A DNA stretch of 64,000 nt from Bombyx mori. Taxonomy: Eukaryota > Arthropoda > Insecta > Lepidoptera > Bombycidae. The notes below the pieces were generated by a model. It had not been told where the DNA came from. It made no database searches and saw nothing but the letters and a program-made list of their open reading frames with translations. The stretch spans positions 8,035,001 through 8,099,000 of the forward strand of contig NC_085119.1 in the NCBI RefSeq assembly GCF_030269925.1. The letters run 5' to 3'. Numbering within the stretch: the stretch's first letter is position 1; every line of letters starts with the position of its first letter. Both the position numbers and the translations under genes were made by a program. Below are positions 1 through 12,049 of the stretch, piece after piece.

Positions 1-932
1 AGTTACATAAAATCTGTATGGTGACAAAATATATAAATAAAATCATTATATTCAATTAGTGGTCCACCTAAGTCCTGGACCCAGCTCAGGGGGTGGTCAT
101 GACCCCCGTGACCCTCCCCCTGGATCCGCCATTGAACTGAAAGTGCCGCGTTGTGAGCCCCGTTATTATAAATCACTGTTTATGTTTTCCGTTTGTCGCT
201 AAGCAAACTAAACGGCGAAAACTACTCGCAACTCAAGTAATGTGGTTGCTCAAGGAAACTCTTCGTATGCGTTTGGAATTTACGTTGCAATTGTTCTATG
301 CTCGGTTTGTAAGCTGGTCACGCAAACACAGAATGCAACTTCAATATTAGCCGCACAACAATACTAATGTTAGACTACAGACGCTTAGATCAACAGAGCA
401 ACATGAAATAAACTGTATTGATTTAGACGCTGAATCAAAAATAAAGGTGTAGTCTATAATCAAAGCGAAATTGTTTAATATGGCATAAACTGCTTTGGAA
501 TGGGGATGGTCGCGTGCGGCGCAATCGTTTATACCCGCGTCGGGAATCAGGTACGAGCATAATCGTACTTGTAAAGATTAGGCTACATCTGAGGCTATTT
601 TCTAAGACATTTTAGCCTGCTCGTGGCCACTAACTAATATTTGGTCTCGTAGGACGTTATAAATTGTCTGAGTACGAAGACACATTGACACAACTAATAA
701 TTCATAGCTTCTACATTTATTTCCAAATAATTTAACGGACAACTTGGATTATTAAAAAAATATTGCGACATTTCCAAACTTTCCAAAATAATCGCTTTAT
801 CACTAGGTAAAAGATAATAATTTAAGCTGCTCTCGCTCTGGTTATTACGAAAATTAATTATTTGAAAATAAATTCTTGTTGCCACAAAATTAATTGTAAA
901 TAACTAATAATAATAATTACCAACATCTTATG
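1..932. other. AT-rich unique DNA with one GC-rich patch
   Basis: No coding signal or recognised repeat. A GC-rich patch at about 61-140 stands out; it contains a short inverted repeat (GGGGGT ... ACCCCC around 91-110) and C/G runs and may be the end of an old unrecognised repeat. Open frames here are short and start-stop by chance. Confidence 0.5.
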
Positions 933-1369
933 TTTTTTTTTATTGTTTAGATGGACGGACGAGCTCACAGCCCACCTGGTGTTGAGTGGTTACCGGAGCC
1001 CATAGACATCTACAACGTAAATGCGCCACCCACCTTGAGATATAAGTTCTAAGATCTCAATACAGTTACAACGGCTACCCCACCCTTCAAACCGAAACGC
1101 ATTACTGCTTCACGGCGGATATAGGCGGGGTGGTGGTACCTACCCGTGCGGACTCCCAAGAGGTCCTACCACCAGTGATTACGCAAATTATAATTTTGCG
1201 GGTTTCATTTTTATTACACGATGTTATTCCTTCACCGTGGAAGTCAATCGTGAACATTTGTTGAGTACGTATTTCATTAGAAAAATTGGTACCCGCCTGC
1301 GGAATCCGAACACCGGTGCATCGCTACATACGAATGCACCGGACGTCTTATCCTTTAGGCCACAACGAC
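933..1369 (-). mobile_element. Bm1 SINE, long form (tRNA head to poly(A))
   Basis: tRNA-derived Pol III SINE, read on the - strand: the head lies at about 1369 and the poly(A) tail appears as the T run at 933. The head carries a B-box-like motif (GTTCGGATTCC type, from the GGAATCCGAAC string near 1301) and an A-box-like TGGCCTAAAGG. The body shares the strings ACAACGGCTACCCCACCC and AAACGCATTACTGCTTCACG with all other copies in the window. About 437 bp, close to the long form at 28141. Family name is from recognition, not a search. Confidence 0.88.
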
Positions 1370-2046
1370 CACATTATCTATTGCAATGCCGCTGTTTCTT
1401 TGAATAACTTCTGCTTTTCTATTATATTATTTTTCTGAAATATTAATATAAGGCAATAAGCTAGTCGTTGTTAAGCAGTTCTGTATATTAGCTCAACTGA
1501 ATTAAAATTAGCCAAATGAAAGGAATTTCAATTTGCCTGCAGTTGCTCTCCGTATGAATCATTAAAGCCCTCCTAATGAAAAGTGTAATGTGTGTGTGTG
1601 TGTATACGGACAGATTGCTTCTGTCTATTATGCAATCGAAACGTTGCCCTATTTTAAATGCTCTCATTTGCTTTTGTGGTGTTTTCATTACCAAAGTACT
1701 TGTTGCCGTATAATATTAAAAAAAAAAAAACATTACAAAGCTTTAACACGTTTCATTCATTGTAAGTTAAGCTAAAACAACTTGCGTAAATTGCATATTT
1801 GTAACTGTGACGGTGACTGTCATTTTCAGTAGTGTTTAATTTCTCTGAATTATATGTAATATGTTTCCAACAATGGGAATTAAAAACATAGTACTCAGGT
1901 TCAGATGTCAGCTATCCGGCGTATTTTAGGGTAATCATCAATATTAAAAGTTAACTTGTCAACATCCTTTGATTTTTGCCTTTGCCAACGTCCATTGTAG
2001 TAAATACTGCAATTTTATTTCATATATTCAACAACAGAATATTGAA
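1370..2046. other. AT-rich unique DNA, simple repeats only
   Basis: No gene seen. Holds a short (GT)n run near 1588-1603 and an A run near 1719-1730. Confidence 0.5.
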
Positions 2047-2401
2047 GTCTTCGTGGCCTAAAGGATAAGATGTCCGGTGCACTCGTGTTGAGCGATGCAC
2101 CAGTATTCGAATCTCAGGCGGGTACCAATTTTTCTAATGAAATACGTAATCAACAAATGTTCACGATTGACTTCCACGGTGAAGGAATAACATCGTGTAA
2201 TAAAAATCAAACCCGCAAAATTATAATTTGCGTAATTACTGGTGGTAGGACCTCATGTGAGTCCGCGCGGATAGGTACCACCACCCTGCCTATTTCTGCC
2301 GTGAAGCAGTAATGCGTTTCGGTTTGAAGGGTGGAGCAGCCGTTGTAACTATACTGGGCTGTGAGCTCGTCCACCCATTTAAGCAATAAAAAAAACAAAA
2401 A
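2047..2401 (+). mobile_element. Bm1 SINE, long form with internal deletion
   Basis: Sense-strand copy beginning with the tRNA-like head (TCGTGGCCTAAAGGATAAG near 2051; B-box-like GTATTCGAATCTC near 2102) and ending in an A-rich tail near 2390-2400. Compared with the other copies, about 100 bp between the ACTATACTG and GGCTGTGAGCTCG strings is missing, joined near 2355. Both ends are present, so this is a deletion inside the element and not a 5' truncation. Confidence 0.87.
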
Positions 2402-2730
2402 CAGCAAGCTAATAGACAACTCGTATCAAAAATAAGATGAAGCAACTTTTTGGAAAAATAAACGCTTTCTTGCAGACCTGTGTGTATTTTTTTCTTATTC
2501 TTAAGATAACACGATCCCGATTAACAGATTAGATCAGTTATTTAAAGCAATCATATTCTATATTGAATAATTTGTATATCCATAATACGGTAAAATCAAA
2601 TACACTTTACAATTATGGCTTTGCTAGTAAGTATAACAACAAAAAGAGACCGAAGGAAATATTGTGCAGGAAACTTTATTTATCCAATTCAATATTTCGC
2701 GTCTCCGTAAAATATGTACGTTACCTTTAG
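2402..2730. other. AT-rich probable intron upstream of the exon block
   Basis: AT-rich sequence ending in a CTTTAG acceptor at 2725-2730. No coding signal. If the exons downstream are real this is the 3' part of an intron that may extend beyond the left window edge. Confidence 0.4.
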
Positions 2731-3704
2731 CTCCACGGGCTGCGGAGGTTGATGCAGGGCGACGCGAAGCACCCGAAGGCACCCCTCGGCAACAACTTCA
2801 GACCACCCCAGCCCCTGCACCACAGGGCTGTTCGAACTAACATTGACTTTGACTTAAACAAGGTAACTATTGCACGCGTATTTCGACTAATGATATTAGT
2901 TGAAATAGAATTTATGTATTACCCAAGTGAATTATTAGTTGTACGTAACTTTTTATTGATTCCGTTTGCAATAAATTATTTTCTTCGCTAAATTTTGGAT
3001 TGCATTAAATTAGGCCTTATTATCCAAATACGATAAATATTGTAAAAGCGAACTGTTCGTTATTTCTAACGCCATAACTGAAATCATAACGAAGCTCAAA
3101 AGATATCTGCCGCTGCCAAGCGTTAAACTTTATAATTCTTGTTTGATGAGAGAATTTTAAAATAAATGAATGGCGCATTTATCCATCTATTAATTGAATT
3201 TATCTTGTTTATCAATCGAATTAATACAATTTATATATTATAGTGCATTTCAAACGCATTGTTGCAACAATTGCTTAAATTAAAAACTTATTTACAGTAT
3301 CCTGGAAAAACTTGCCCCAGCATGCAAAGAAACATGCATTACAAAGGTAAGTCTTTTTATTTATTTTTTATTGCTTAGATGGGTGGACGAGCTCACAGCC
3401 CACCTGGTGTAAAGTGGTTACTGGAGCCCATGGACATCTACAACGTAAATGCGCCACACATTTTGAGCTATAAGTTCTAAGATCTCAGTACAGTTACAAC
3501 GGCTGCCCCACCCTTCAAACCGAAACGCATTACTGCTTCACGGCAGAAATTAGGCAGGGTGGTGGTACCTACCCGCGCGAACTCACAAGAGGTCCTACCA
3601 CCAGTAAAAAGTCACATTGAATTCTAAAAAAATAGTATTAAAAACAGTATTCGACGTATTTACTTCGACTTTTGTTTTCAGCTAAAAGCTGGACCCAGTA
3701 CTGA
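2731..3704 (+). CDS. Last three exons of an unnamed host gene (C-terminus)
   Basis: Three blocks, 2731-2862, 3298-3346 and 3682-3704, read as one frame. Borders are CTTTAG|CTC, AACAAG|GTAACT; TTTACAG|TAT, AAAG|GTAAGT; TTTTCAG|CTA. Block 1 (44 codons, phase 0 to 0) is GC-rich with mostly G/C third positions in this frame only, unlike its AT-rich surroundings; it contains the strings GNNFRPPQPLHHRAV and TNIDFDLNK. Block 2 adds YPGKTCPSMQRNMHYK and ends in phase 1; block 3 adds AKSWTQY and a TGA at 3702. The peptide is basic, with no membrane segment or domain that I recognise. The gene would start left of the window. A second frame is also open across blocks 2 and 3 to a TAG at 3754, but it cannot continue through block 1, where it meets a TAA. 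Splice sites are inferred from sequence only. Confidence 0.58.
3353..3610 (-). mobile_element. Bm1 SINE, short headless form, inside last intron
   Basis: Runs from the T run (poly(A) of the - strand element) to CCTACCACCAGTAAAAA, lacking the tRNA head. It occupies most of the intron 3347-3681. AAGTC occurs at 3349-3353 and again at about 3608-3612, a possible 5-bp target-site duplication. The insertion lies within about 10 bp of the donor site GTAAGT, which stays intact. Confidence 0.85.
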
Positions 3705-4484
3705 AGAGATAACTTCGATAGCCATTCATCTATGTAAACATAAACATAGTTTGTAGGCTATGTATATATTTCTTGTACATATATTTTAATCTCGCTTATG
3801 TACTTAATGTATTCTAAGCTACGTACTATTGACTGTAACATATCCTGACATACATATGCGAGTATATCTAGTGCTCAGAATTGGTAAGACATTACTATAT
3901 AGCTTTTAGATAAAATTAGGCGTCTAGGACAGATCGTCTGGTTCAACTTTTAACGGCCTCGAAACTAAGTAGAACATACATAGATATTTTCGGATAGATT
4001 ATTGTGTGATTTTAGTAATATCGCCATTAGAATGATAACTATAATAAAAGAAATAGTGTAATTGTAAAATTCTATTTAGAAAATTTAAATATAAAAATAA
4101 GTTATTTCCTTATGAATGAAACTAGGAAAAAGTTAGACAGACTTTTCAGTGTACATGTATAAAAAAAAAATCGTTTCTATTCTTAATAGTCACTATTAAA
4201 TCATTGGTTGTAATAAAAATCAATGTCATATCAATTAATGAAAATGTGAATTTAATTACTGTCGTTAAAACTCTTAGAGTTATAACGATCATTACTAATA
4301 ATCGTTGCTAGAACACATCGATAGCTTTAAATATATTATTCTATAATGAACGACTTCAAGATTATCTTATGAAATCTGTGTGTATCGCCTGGCTTTTATG
4401 TAAAATCATTCTAGAAAATAAATAATACTTTCAATGCGTTTCGTTTACTTCACACAACCTTTTTAAGAAAATATGTTATTTTCT
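3705..4484 (+). other. Probable 3' UTR and downstream flank of the host gene
   Basis: AT-rich, no long open frame. AATAAA hexamers on the + strand occur at 4043, 4212 and 4417, any of which could serve as the polyadenylation signal of the gene ending at 3704. No clear GT-rich downstream element was singled out. Confidence 0.35.
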
Positions 4485-4578
4485 GTACGTTATTACAAAG
4501 TAAAGTCGTATACTGTATGCATTACTAATTTGTACGTTATTGCAAAGTTAAGTCGTACACTGTGTGCATTACTTAATA
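4485..4578. repeat. Two-copy 47-bp tandem duplication
   Basis: GTACGTTATTACAAAGTAAAG at 4485 is followed 47 bp later by GTACGTTATTGCAAAGTTAAG, and the following TCGTAnACTGTnTGCATTACT also repeats. The two units differ at only a few positions. They abut the dispersed repeat at 4574. Confidence 0.8.
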
Positions 4579-4651
4579 AAAATCTTACGTTACGTACGTT
4601 TTTTCCCGGTTAGGGTACCCCTCCGCATCGTCTCATATGGAACTTTGTTCC
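4574..4651. repeat. Dispersed repeat shared with 12050-12131
   Basis: About 80 bp similar to 12050-12131; shared strings include AATCTTACGTTACG and TTAGGGTACCCCTCCGCAT. Element class not recognised. Confidence refers to the match between the two places. Confidence 0.75.
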
Positions 4652-4660
4652 AAAAACAAA

Positions 4661-5095
4661 ACTAAATATATTAATGCCCAGTGTGCACTTGATTCCAAAT
4701 AATAAGGCATAAAAGATACTTCAAAAAATGCAACCTATAGAAAAAAATCATAATACTACTCACATACAGCGTCTATTGGATTTCTTTCTGAAAATGAATA
4801 AAGGCGTTAGAGGTCACCGAACTACAATGTTGCTTAATCCAACAACACAAAGAAACGTTTCAAATATTGTACTATCGTTTTGTTTGTTTTTTTGTAAACC
4901 CAATTAATAACCAGCCTATACGCTGCCACCACGTCTTCAGGGGAACTAACAATCTGTTCGTATTACATACACACGGGTTCATAAAAAACGAACTACATAT
5001 TTACAAAAATATTGGGTGTGCCCTAAGTGACTTTCCTTAGAAAAGTGCTTATTCCAGTTTGAGCTTCAGAAACGTCCGCTTGACATAAGTATACT
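4661..5095. other. AT-rich unique DNA
   Basis: Nothing supported: no exon-like block, RNA gene or recognised repeat. Confidence 0.45.
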
Positions 5096-5222
5096 GTAAC
5101 TATACTGAGACCTTAAAACGTATATCTCAAGGTGGGTGGCGCATTTACTTCGTAGATGTCTATGTCTAACCACTTAACACGAGGTGGGCTGTAAGCTCGT
5201 CCACCCATCTAAGCAAAAAAAA
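5096..5222 (+). mobile_element. Bm1 SINE, 5'-truncated tail
   Basis: Contains only the last part of the SINE body, from GTAACTATACTGAGACC to CCACCCATCTAAGCAAAAAA. No tRNA head. Small substitutions show it is older than the best copies. Confidence 0.85.
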
Positions 5223-7266
5223 CACCGTGTATAGAGAGATATATAGCAACGTATAAAATTAGCGCCTCATGCGCATGAAATATTCTAGTTTTCAGCGATC
5301 ACGAGCGCTCTCGTGTCGCCAACTAATAACGGATTTGGAGTAAGCAAAGTACCGAAATTAGTAGGAGTACCAAAATAGTTATGTAGTAAAATATTGGCAA
5401 TAATTCGTATATAGCTGAGAGGATTGCATTAATTGGATTTTTCTGGGATCCACCACTAGTTGACAACTCCATTATCCAAACTATTTCTAGCATATAGCAA
5501 TTAGGCAATTAGAGCACCAAACTCATGCCTCATACCCCCAGGCCTGAATCCTTACCGATCAGGCGTCGGTAACTACGTAATTACGTGATGGACAATAGTA
5601 CAATTAGGCATTTCGTCTCCTATTCCACTCTATTAAAAACCGAACTGAAACTTAATGGTCTTGATACAGACGTAATTTAATTATTTCTTGTAATCTAAAC
5701 AACAGGGACAAACAAAAAATCTTTTCTTTGTTAGGACTGAAGAAATTACCCATAAAGGTGAGTTCATATTCTTGAAAAGCAACGAAGTGAAACCGACTGT
5801 TTTAGTGTTTCCTTCAGTCTTACGTTTGAATAAAAAGCTCATTTGAATTCTATGAGAATCGAAATTGCTCTCTTTTTCGCTGTAGTAACTTAATTTAATC
5901 GAGTTCCATCACAATGTCGTCTACCTTTAGATTACGAAGTGGCAATAATACAGATAAGATGGGAAATTAAATTTATAAATTTTTCCTGTCTTCTCCGAGA
6001 ATTTATTGCTTAGATGGCTATATCTTTTTCAAGTTTTATTTTTGTTTCCTATAGTTACGTAGGCACAATTTGTTTTTATATTTCTCTCAAGTAGGCGGAA
6101 TTAAAGTTGCGGTAGTGCAATCTAAATTGCTCGATTTTCCGCTCAGGAACTAGGGTGGACGTTATTGGAAAAGTTCCCGGCGGGCCACGTTAATAGACTT
6201 AAGCGAATCGAGTTTATTAAAATTAATAAAATACTGGTTTATTCTACTGTTAAGAGGGACTGTTTTTGCTCAAATTATGAAAATCTATAATTAAAACTAC
6301 TTCGACGGTTTAAATTTTGCTTTTATTATTTTCATTTTACTATACTGACGTAATTGAAATTTCGAAAAAATAAAATAAAAATATAAATAATAAGCGCCAG
6401 AATAAACTTTAAAATAATTTTATTTATGTGTACGACGCGCGAAATCCAAAGAATTATTACATTGTACGATATTAAAGGATTGTTGGATTTTGAAATTTGT
6501 ATTAATGATTAGTTGCAAAGGAATTGTTCGCTGTAAGGAGTAAAACAGTCCTATTTATATTGTTGACTATTTTCGAATTGAATAACGAATTGAGTCACTT
6601 TCATTCTATTTGTTACAAATTGGTATCGACTTTAAGTTAACCGAGTAAAATGAAAAACTCAGTAACAATCGTAGGAATTTTTAGTAACACTTTATTATTA
6701 GACATTTCAAAGAGAACAGGCTTAACACACCCAACAAGAGTTACACTTTTTTACTACGGGTTTACGGCTCAACTAGTGTTGAGTGGTCACCTAATGGCCA
6801 TAAGTAATTTCTTCAACATAAGAGAAAAAAATACTGTATGTATTATATAGTATAATATGTTAATCACGGATTGGGTGCTCATGGTGTATACACACTCAAT
6901 ACTGCACAACCGAATTTCAAGCGTAAAAAACTGGATAATCATCTACCTTACACTTGACACATCATGATGACTTTTTCAAGTTTTCGAGGCTCTTTCAATC
7001 GAGCTTAAATAACAAACACAACAAGCTCGTTCAAATTTAAAGTGAAAAATCTTTCCTTAAATCCAAAATAAAAATAAAATCTCAAGTAACTTTATATACA
7101 GATAATATTCGTAATATACCCGTTCTTATCACAACATGAAATGAAGTGAATTAGAATATTAAAAATTCATAAAAGTTAGAAGTACATAATCAGATTTTCA
7201 TCATCAAATCAAATTAGATTTCAATATTAGTTCAATTTAATCCGTCATTGATACAAGAAGTACAAA
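5223..7266. other. AT-rich unique DNA
   Basis: No gene supported. A stretch near 6750-6800 (GTGTTGAGTGGTCACCTAATGG) weakly resembles a decayed Bm1 tail. A moderately GC-rich patch around 6120-6215 is unique here and has no coding signal. Confidence 0.45.
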
Positions 7267-7540
7267 TGAGGCCGTCAGCGCAGAAGTGGCCTAAACTTAC
7301 CTGAACTTACTATAGTAAGTATGGAGACAATGAGGTCTGAATTTACTTTTACCCTGCCTCATAGGCAAAAACAAAACGCGCAAAAATAATGTTGACAAAG
7401 CCATCTGCTATCTATGGGCGAAACTAGTGATAGGCCGGTTTTGCATCAAAATTTATTATGTTTTAAATAAATTGCAATATAGTAGAACCACGAATATGAA
7501 AAAAATGTAGGATAAGCCACTTTTGTGCTGAAGGCCTCAA
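7267..7540. mobile_element. Short terminal-inverted-repeat element (MITE-like), copy 1
   Basis: Begins GAGGCCGTCAGCGCAGAAGTGGCCTAA and ends with the imperfect reverse complement (ATAAGCCACTTTTGTGCTGAAGGCCTC), giving inverted ends of about 27 bp. The interior matches the second copy at 40931 (shared GATAGGCCGGTTTTGCATCAAAATTTATT split over the element). No transposase frame. Superfamily not assigned because no clear target-site duplication is seen; AAAT flanks both ends. Confidence 0.72.
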
Positions 7541-8394
7541 ATTAGCTTTTATCAATAAAATGGACAAGTTTTTAAAAGATCCTGATGATAGTACTCACAG
7601 TTAACTTGTTCATTTAACACAAGTACAAGCGGTAACACAAAAAGTGTTTGTAATTTCAATGCAACTTAGTTAAAGTTTCATTGCAAAACCAGTGTATAAC
7701 ATCGCTGGGGCCGATTCCGCTTTTATGCAAATTCATATGTACGTTCGACATTGTAACTTGTAGACTGTTTGTATAATGGATTGTGCCAAATTGAAATATT
7801 CTTGTGAAACTTTTCTTCATCTTTTAACGAAACGAAAAATAAATTTTAAAGTTTTGCGATCAGTAAATTAAGGCGATATACTTTAAAATTGTGGATATAT
7901 ATTATGAACTCGCATTTTTGGACCATTATCATTTCTACCGTAAAGTGATGGCTTTACTCATGATTGGTAACTGTATTTTCCCATGGTATTTATGGTTTTA
8001 GTATGTTCATAGCGCAAGGGTCCTGATGATATCAGTACATTGGAAAGAGAGAAAACATGGATATAATTATAAGGTTACAGGTGTTATTTTAGTCAACTAT
8101 AAATCAAACTTAACATGAATTATACAGAGTGTACATTGATAATTAACAACGCTTCAGTAGCGCATTTTGAATATATTCCACGATAAGACTAAATTTACTT
8201 CTTGTTTATTCATTACTTCGAAGTTCAAGGTGAATGGTTTTAAGACGTGCTTCTTGACACATTAAAATCATATCTTTAAATAAAACATAACCAAAATTCA
8301 GGCGTCCTCATTATTTAGATTAGCATTAATGGAATGGAAGATTTTAAAACAGTGAATTGTGCAGTGCTATTAAAAAAAAGATTATTTAAAACTT
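7541..8394. other. AT-rich unique DNA
   Basis: No feature supported. Confidence 0.45.
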
Positions 8395-8534
8395 GGCGTC
8401 GCTCGGTGGAGTAGGAGCGAGGTGTCTTGGGCGTAGGAGGAGCTAGAACAGACTGCCCAAGACCGATGTAAATGGAAGGATTTGATTCAAGCCCTACACC
8501 TTAGCAGAGGGTAATAGGAAATAATGATGACGAT
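8395..8534 (+). mobile_element. RTE-type LINE, 3' tail fragment
   Basis: From 8455 the + strand reads AQDRCKWKDLIQALHLSRG then TAA, the typical end of an RTE/BovB-like ORF2 (basic, W, L-rich, ends just before the tail), followed by AATAATGATGACGA, the trinucleotide-type 3' end used by RTE elements instead of poly(A). Heavily 5'-truncated; upstream limit uncertain. Confidence 0.65.
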
Positions 8535-9200
8535 TTAAAACCGTTAAAACGGTCTTTTGAAAAGCGTTTTAGAATAGCAAAATTCGAATATTATCTTTTT
8601 AAATTTTCATCAAAAAGTCTTCTTCCTTTTAATCTTTGATGATGAGTTATAGGAACAAATGACAAAATCTAATGATGTAATTAAAACTACTTTCGTAGCT
8701 CAATCTCCCTTTTTTTTTCTTTTTTTTACTTCCGTCGTTTCAAATACTTTACAGTCTTCATATCACGGCCGACTCGCGGAAATCGAAGAAAATACTAATT
8801 AATCTCTATAAGGATTACAATTGAAATTTTACTAACTTTAACTATATTCAAAATATTATGCCTTGACCAGAACTTATACGCAATCATTAAATTTAACTTA
8901 GTTTAGTTGTACCTAACAGCATACTAAAATTGTAATCAAATGGCTTGAAAATGTTCTTATTTTCGCAGTTTCTCTACAAAGATCACTGCTGTTATACAAG
9001 TCTTAGTTCAAATACGAATACAATTTATTTTTGCGTAACTTTAAATCTAAAGAAATAGGAATGTTTTCCACAGCGACAGAGTCCCCAGTACATTACGATT
9101 ATGTCATATAAGAGAACTTCGTATAATTATCGCTTTTAACAGTTCACTCATCGACAAAAACACGCATCAATCACGCGATAATCGCTATTAAAGCACTGCA
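8535..9200. other. AT-rich unique DNA
   Basis: No feature supported; T-rich run at about 8709-8728. Confidence 0.45.
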
Positions 9201-9448
9201 TTTACTGGTGGTAGGACCTCTAGTGAGTCCGCACGGGTAGGTACCACCACCCCGCCTATTTTTGCCGTGAAGCAGTAATGCGTTTCGGTTTGAAGGATGG
9301 GGCAGCCGTTGTAACTATACTTGCGACCTTAGAACTTATATCTCAAGGTTGGTGGCGCATTTACGTTGTAGATGTTTATGGGCTCCAGTAACCACTCAAC
9401 ACCAGGTGGACTGTGAGCTCATCCATCAATCTAAGCAATAAAAAAAAA
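9201..9448 (+). mobile_element. Bm1 SINE, short headless form
   Basis: Sense-strand copy starting at TTTACTGGTGGTAGGACC, the same 5' boundary as the short copies at 3353, 29225, 35600 and 54594, and running to CTAAGCAATAAAAAAAA. The body is complete from that boundary on, with few substitutions. Confidence 0.87.
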
Positions 9449-10345
9449 TTGACACTCACAGCGTACGTTCACACTACGTAAGTATTTTAATATTCTCTCG
9501 TGATATTCCCATAGGCTCGCATTTGAGAAATCAGTTGGGCTCAAACTTCAATAGCAATTTTTACAATAAAAAAGTTCGTATTGTGTAACATTCCAAAAAA
9601 AAAAACGTAGTTCACGAAAATGTAGGCGGCGAAACGCCAGGAATTCCATCTTTACACACGAAACTTATGGCGAGAAAAAGAAATCCGCTTTCGTACCTCG
9701 ACTAACTCTTTATTTGTACGGGTGATCCCTAGCGGGACAAAGTTAAAAACAGCTTTCGCCGCCCGTCGCCTTTGAATAAGTTTCACTCAAGTTTTATTGA
9801 AGTTGTAACCTTCGGCCGATTTGATATATGTACTTGAGTTCTCACATCGGTAGCGAGAGCCCGCCGCGACCAAAGTTAGTGCACTCGTAAATTATTCAAC
9901 CCCTCTATATACTTACTTGTCGTGACCGACTGTTGTTCCCGGAACACTGTGACACGTGTTGTTATGCCCGAAAAGAGTTTTGTATTTATATTTCAAGATA
10001 TTACGGACAATATACGTTTAGTATTTTCTTCGGTTTTCCCGAGTAGTGGGCATATGTAGGCATAGTTAAAGCACTTTTACGATTAATCGCTAAGATCTCG
10101 ACATTTATCAGTGACCACGAAAACTGTAAGCAACTTGACACGTCGAAGATAATATTATTTGAAATATAATGACATATACTCGTTTACCGTAAAAGTAATT
10201 TTACATAAATACACGTTAAGTTTAATATTATATATTATTTATTTAAATTAATATGGTAGGTGTAACGTTTAAAAATACTTTTTGTTTTGATTGTACTGTA
10301 AATGCGAAATTTAAACATAAGATCGACTTCCCTATATATTCTAAT
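9449..10345. other. Unique DNA with a less AT-rich block
   Basis: The part 9610-9900 is noticeably richer in G+C than its flanks (CGGCGAAACGCC, GCCGCCCGTCGCC, GCGAGAGCCCGCCGCG) but shows no consistent frame or splice pair. It could be conserved regulatory DNA; nothing in the sequence proves it. Confidence 0.4.
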
Positions 10346-10562
10346 ACTAGCGACCCGCCCTCGCTTCGCTTCGGAAACATTAAAACACACATGAAACCAA
10401 AAAAATAAAATAAAAAAAAATTAAAAAAAAGTAGCCTATGTTCATCAGGGACAATGTCGGCTTCTAATGGAAAAATAATTTTTCAAATCGGTCCAGTAAT
10501 TTCGGAGCCTATTCGAAACAAACAAACAAACAAATCTTTCCTCTTTATAATATTAGTATAGA
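10346..10562 (-). mobile_element. Helitron, non-autonomous
   Basis: On the - strand it starts TCTATACTAATATTATAAAGAG and ends CGGGTCGCTAGT: TC at the 5' end, CTAG at the 3' end, no inverted repeats and no target duplication, as in Helitrons. The end is preceded by the GCGAAGCGAGGGCGGG stretch common to lepidopteran families. No Rep-helicase frame, so it depends on an autonomous partner. Confidence 0.8.
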
Positions 10563-12049
10563 TAACGACAGACTTATCCTTTCCGAATTCCAAGACTTAA
10601 TATTTCTCTTATTTTTAAACTCAACTAGTTGCTTCGCCGTAATGTTACGTAAATTTTAATACTTTAGTTCATTTAATATTTGAAGAAAACTTTTATTCTC
10701 GGTAAATGTCTCTGGGCGTGGGAAACATTCATATGCTGCGTCGGTCTAGACGCACGATATTAGCGCGATGCCATAATTTTATCCAATCTTTACTATAAAT
10801 AAAGCTTCCACTGTTATTTTTCTGAGACAGATAAGTAAGTCTAAGCACGGAATGGATTTCCAAAAGGACAATTACTATCTTGCAACGACATTAATTGGCA
10901 TATTGTGAACCTCTTCTTATAGAGTCCGCCATTCTACTTAATATACCTGCCACGATGCAGTCATGTGTTTTAGTTTCAAATATGCAACGGATGTTTTACG
11001 ATACAACTGAAACTTCAAAATCATGACTTAAGGTGGGTGACTGTATTCTCGTTTTGCTGCCTAAAAGCCGTGAATAAAAAGTCCAAATACAGCAAACAAA
11101 AACAAAAAACAAAATATTCCTCTCTCTCTCTCTTATCTAAAGAAAAGTAAATAATAAAAACAAATCAGATTATTTATTTATTTCAACAATCATCAATTGT
11201 AACATAACTTACTCGTATTATGGTTGTTCAAATGAACGAATTTATTTTTCTTTACAGTGCTCGAAATTTCTTTAAAGGTATTAAAAACTCTATTAACGCA
11301 CTTTTCCATGAATTTACATAAGATGAGTTCATAAATAAATACTAAACTTCAAAAATAAATACTACCCACCTTGAAATATGAGCTCGTAATCACAATTGTT
11401 ATCCTACCTACACAACGGTTGTCTTACCGTGTACTAGAACGCTTCCCAGTACAAATATATAACTTAATATTTCCAACGTGGGTGAGCTCTCACGGTATAA
11501 ATACAGATCAGTGAAAATGAAGCAAATTTATAATTACATTATAAATGAACCGAAATATTTATGTAACTAACAAACTCAGTAGAAATCAGGAGTAATTAAA
11601 AGATAATTAAGCACCGCAATGGTTTCAGGTGTCCATTCTAATCTCATGTTTAAAAGGAAGGCAGGCTCAACCCAAAATACCGGTGTATTCCTGAAAATTT
11701 AAATTAAATTTAATCTTATCATCAGTTTAGCTGTGCAATTTTAGAGAAATATACATTCAAGCTTAAAATTGTAATTTACGTTTAAAATTTTAGGGTTCAA
11801 ATCAGTTTCGTCGTAGCCATCGTAGGCATCGTAGTGCATCTACAAAAGTGCTACGCGAATCATCTATCGTAGAAACTACAGACCAGATACGTAATTGACG
11901 CTATGATATCAATGGATTCCACTTCACATGAGGCCCATCGAAATCTCTAAATTATATTCCAATTAATATTTCTAGCTTAGCATATTTTTTTTACAAATTG
12001 AAAAAACCTTAATGGTATAATGTAGATATACATTCACATGAGACATTCA
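10563..12049. other. AT-rich DNA with decayed SINE remnants
   Basis: Two stretches look like very old Bm1 copies: about 10935-11100 (+ strand; TTAAGGTGGGTGACTGTATTC) and about 11350-11455 (- strand; ACTACCCACCTTGAAATATGAGCTCGTAA split). A (TC)n run lies at about 11119-11133. No gene. Confidence 0.4.

Noticed and set aside
500..545. Exon-like string ending GGAATCAG before GTACGA
   Set aside because: No upstream AG acceptor between the in-frame TAA and the block.
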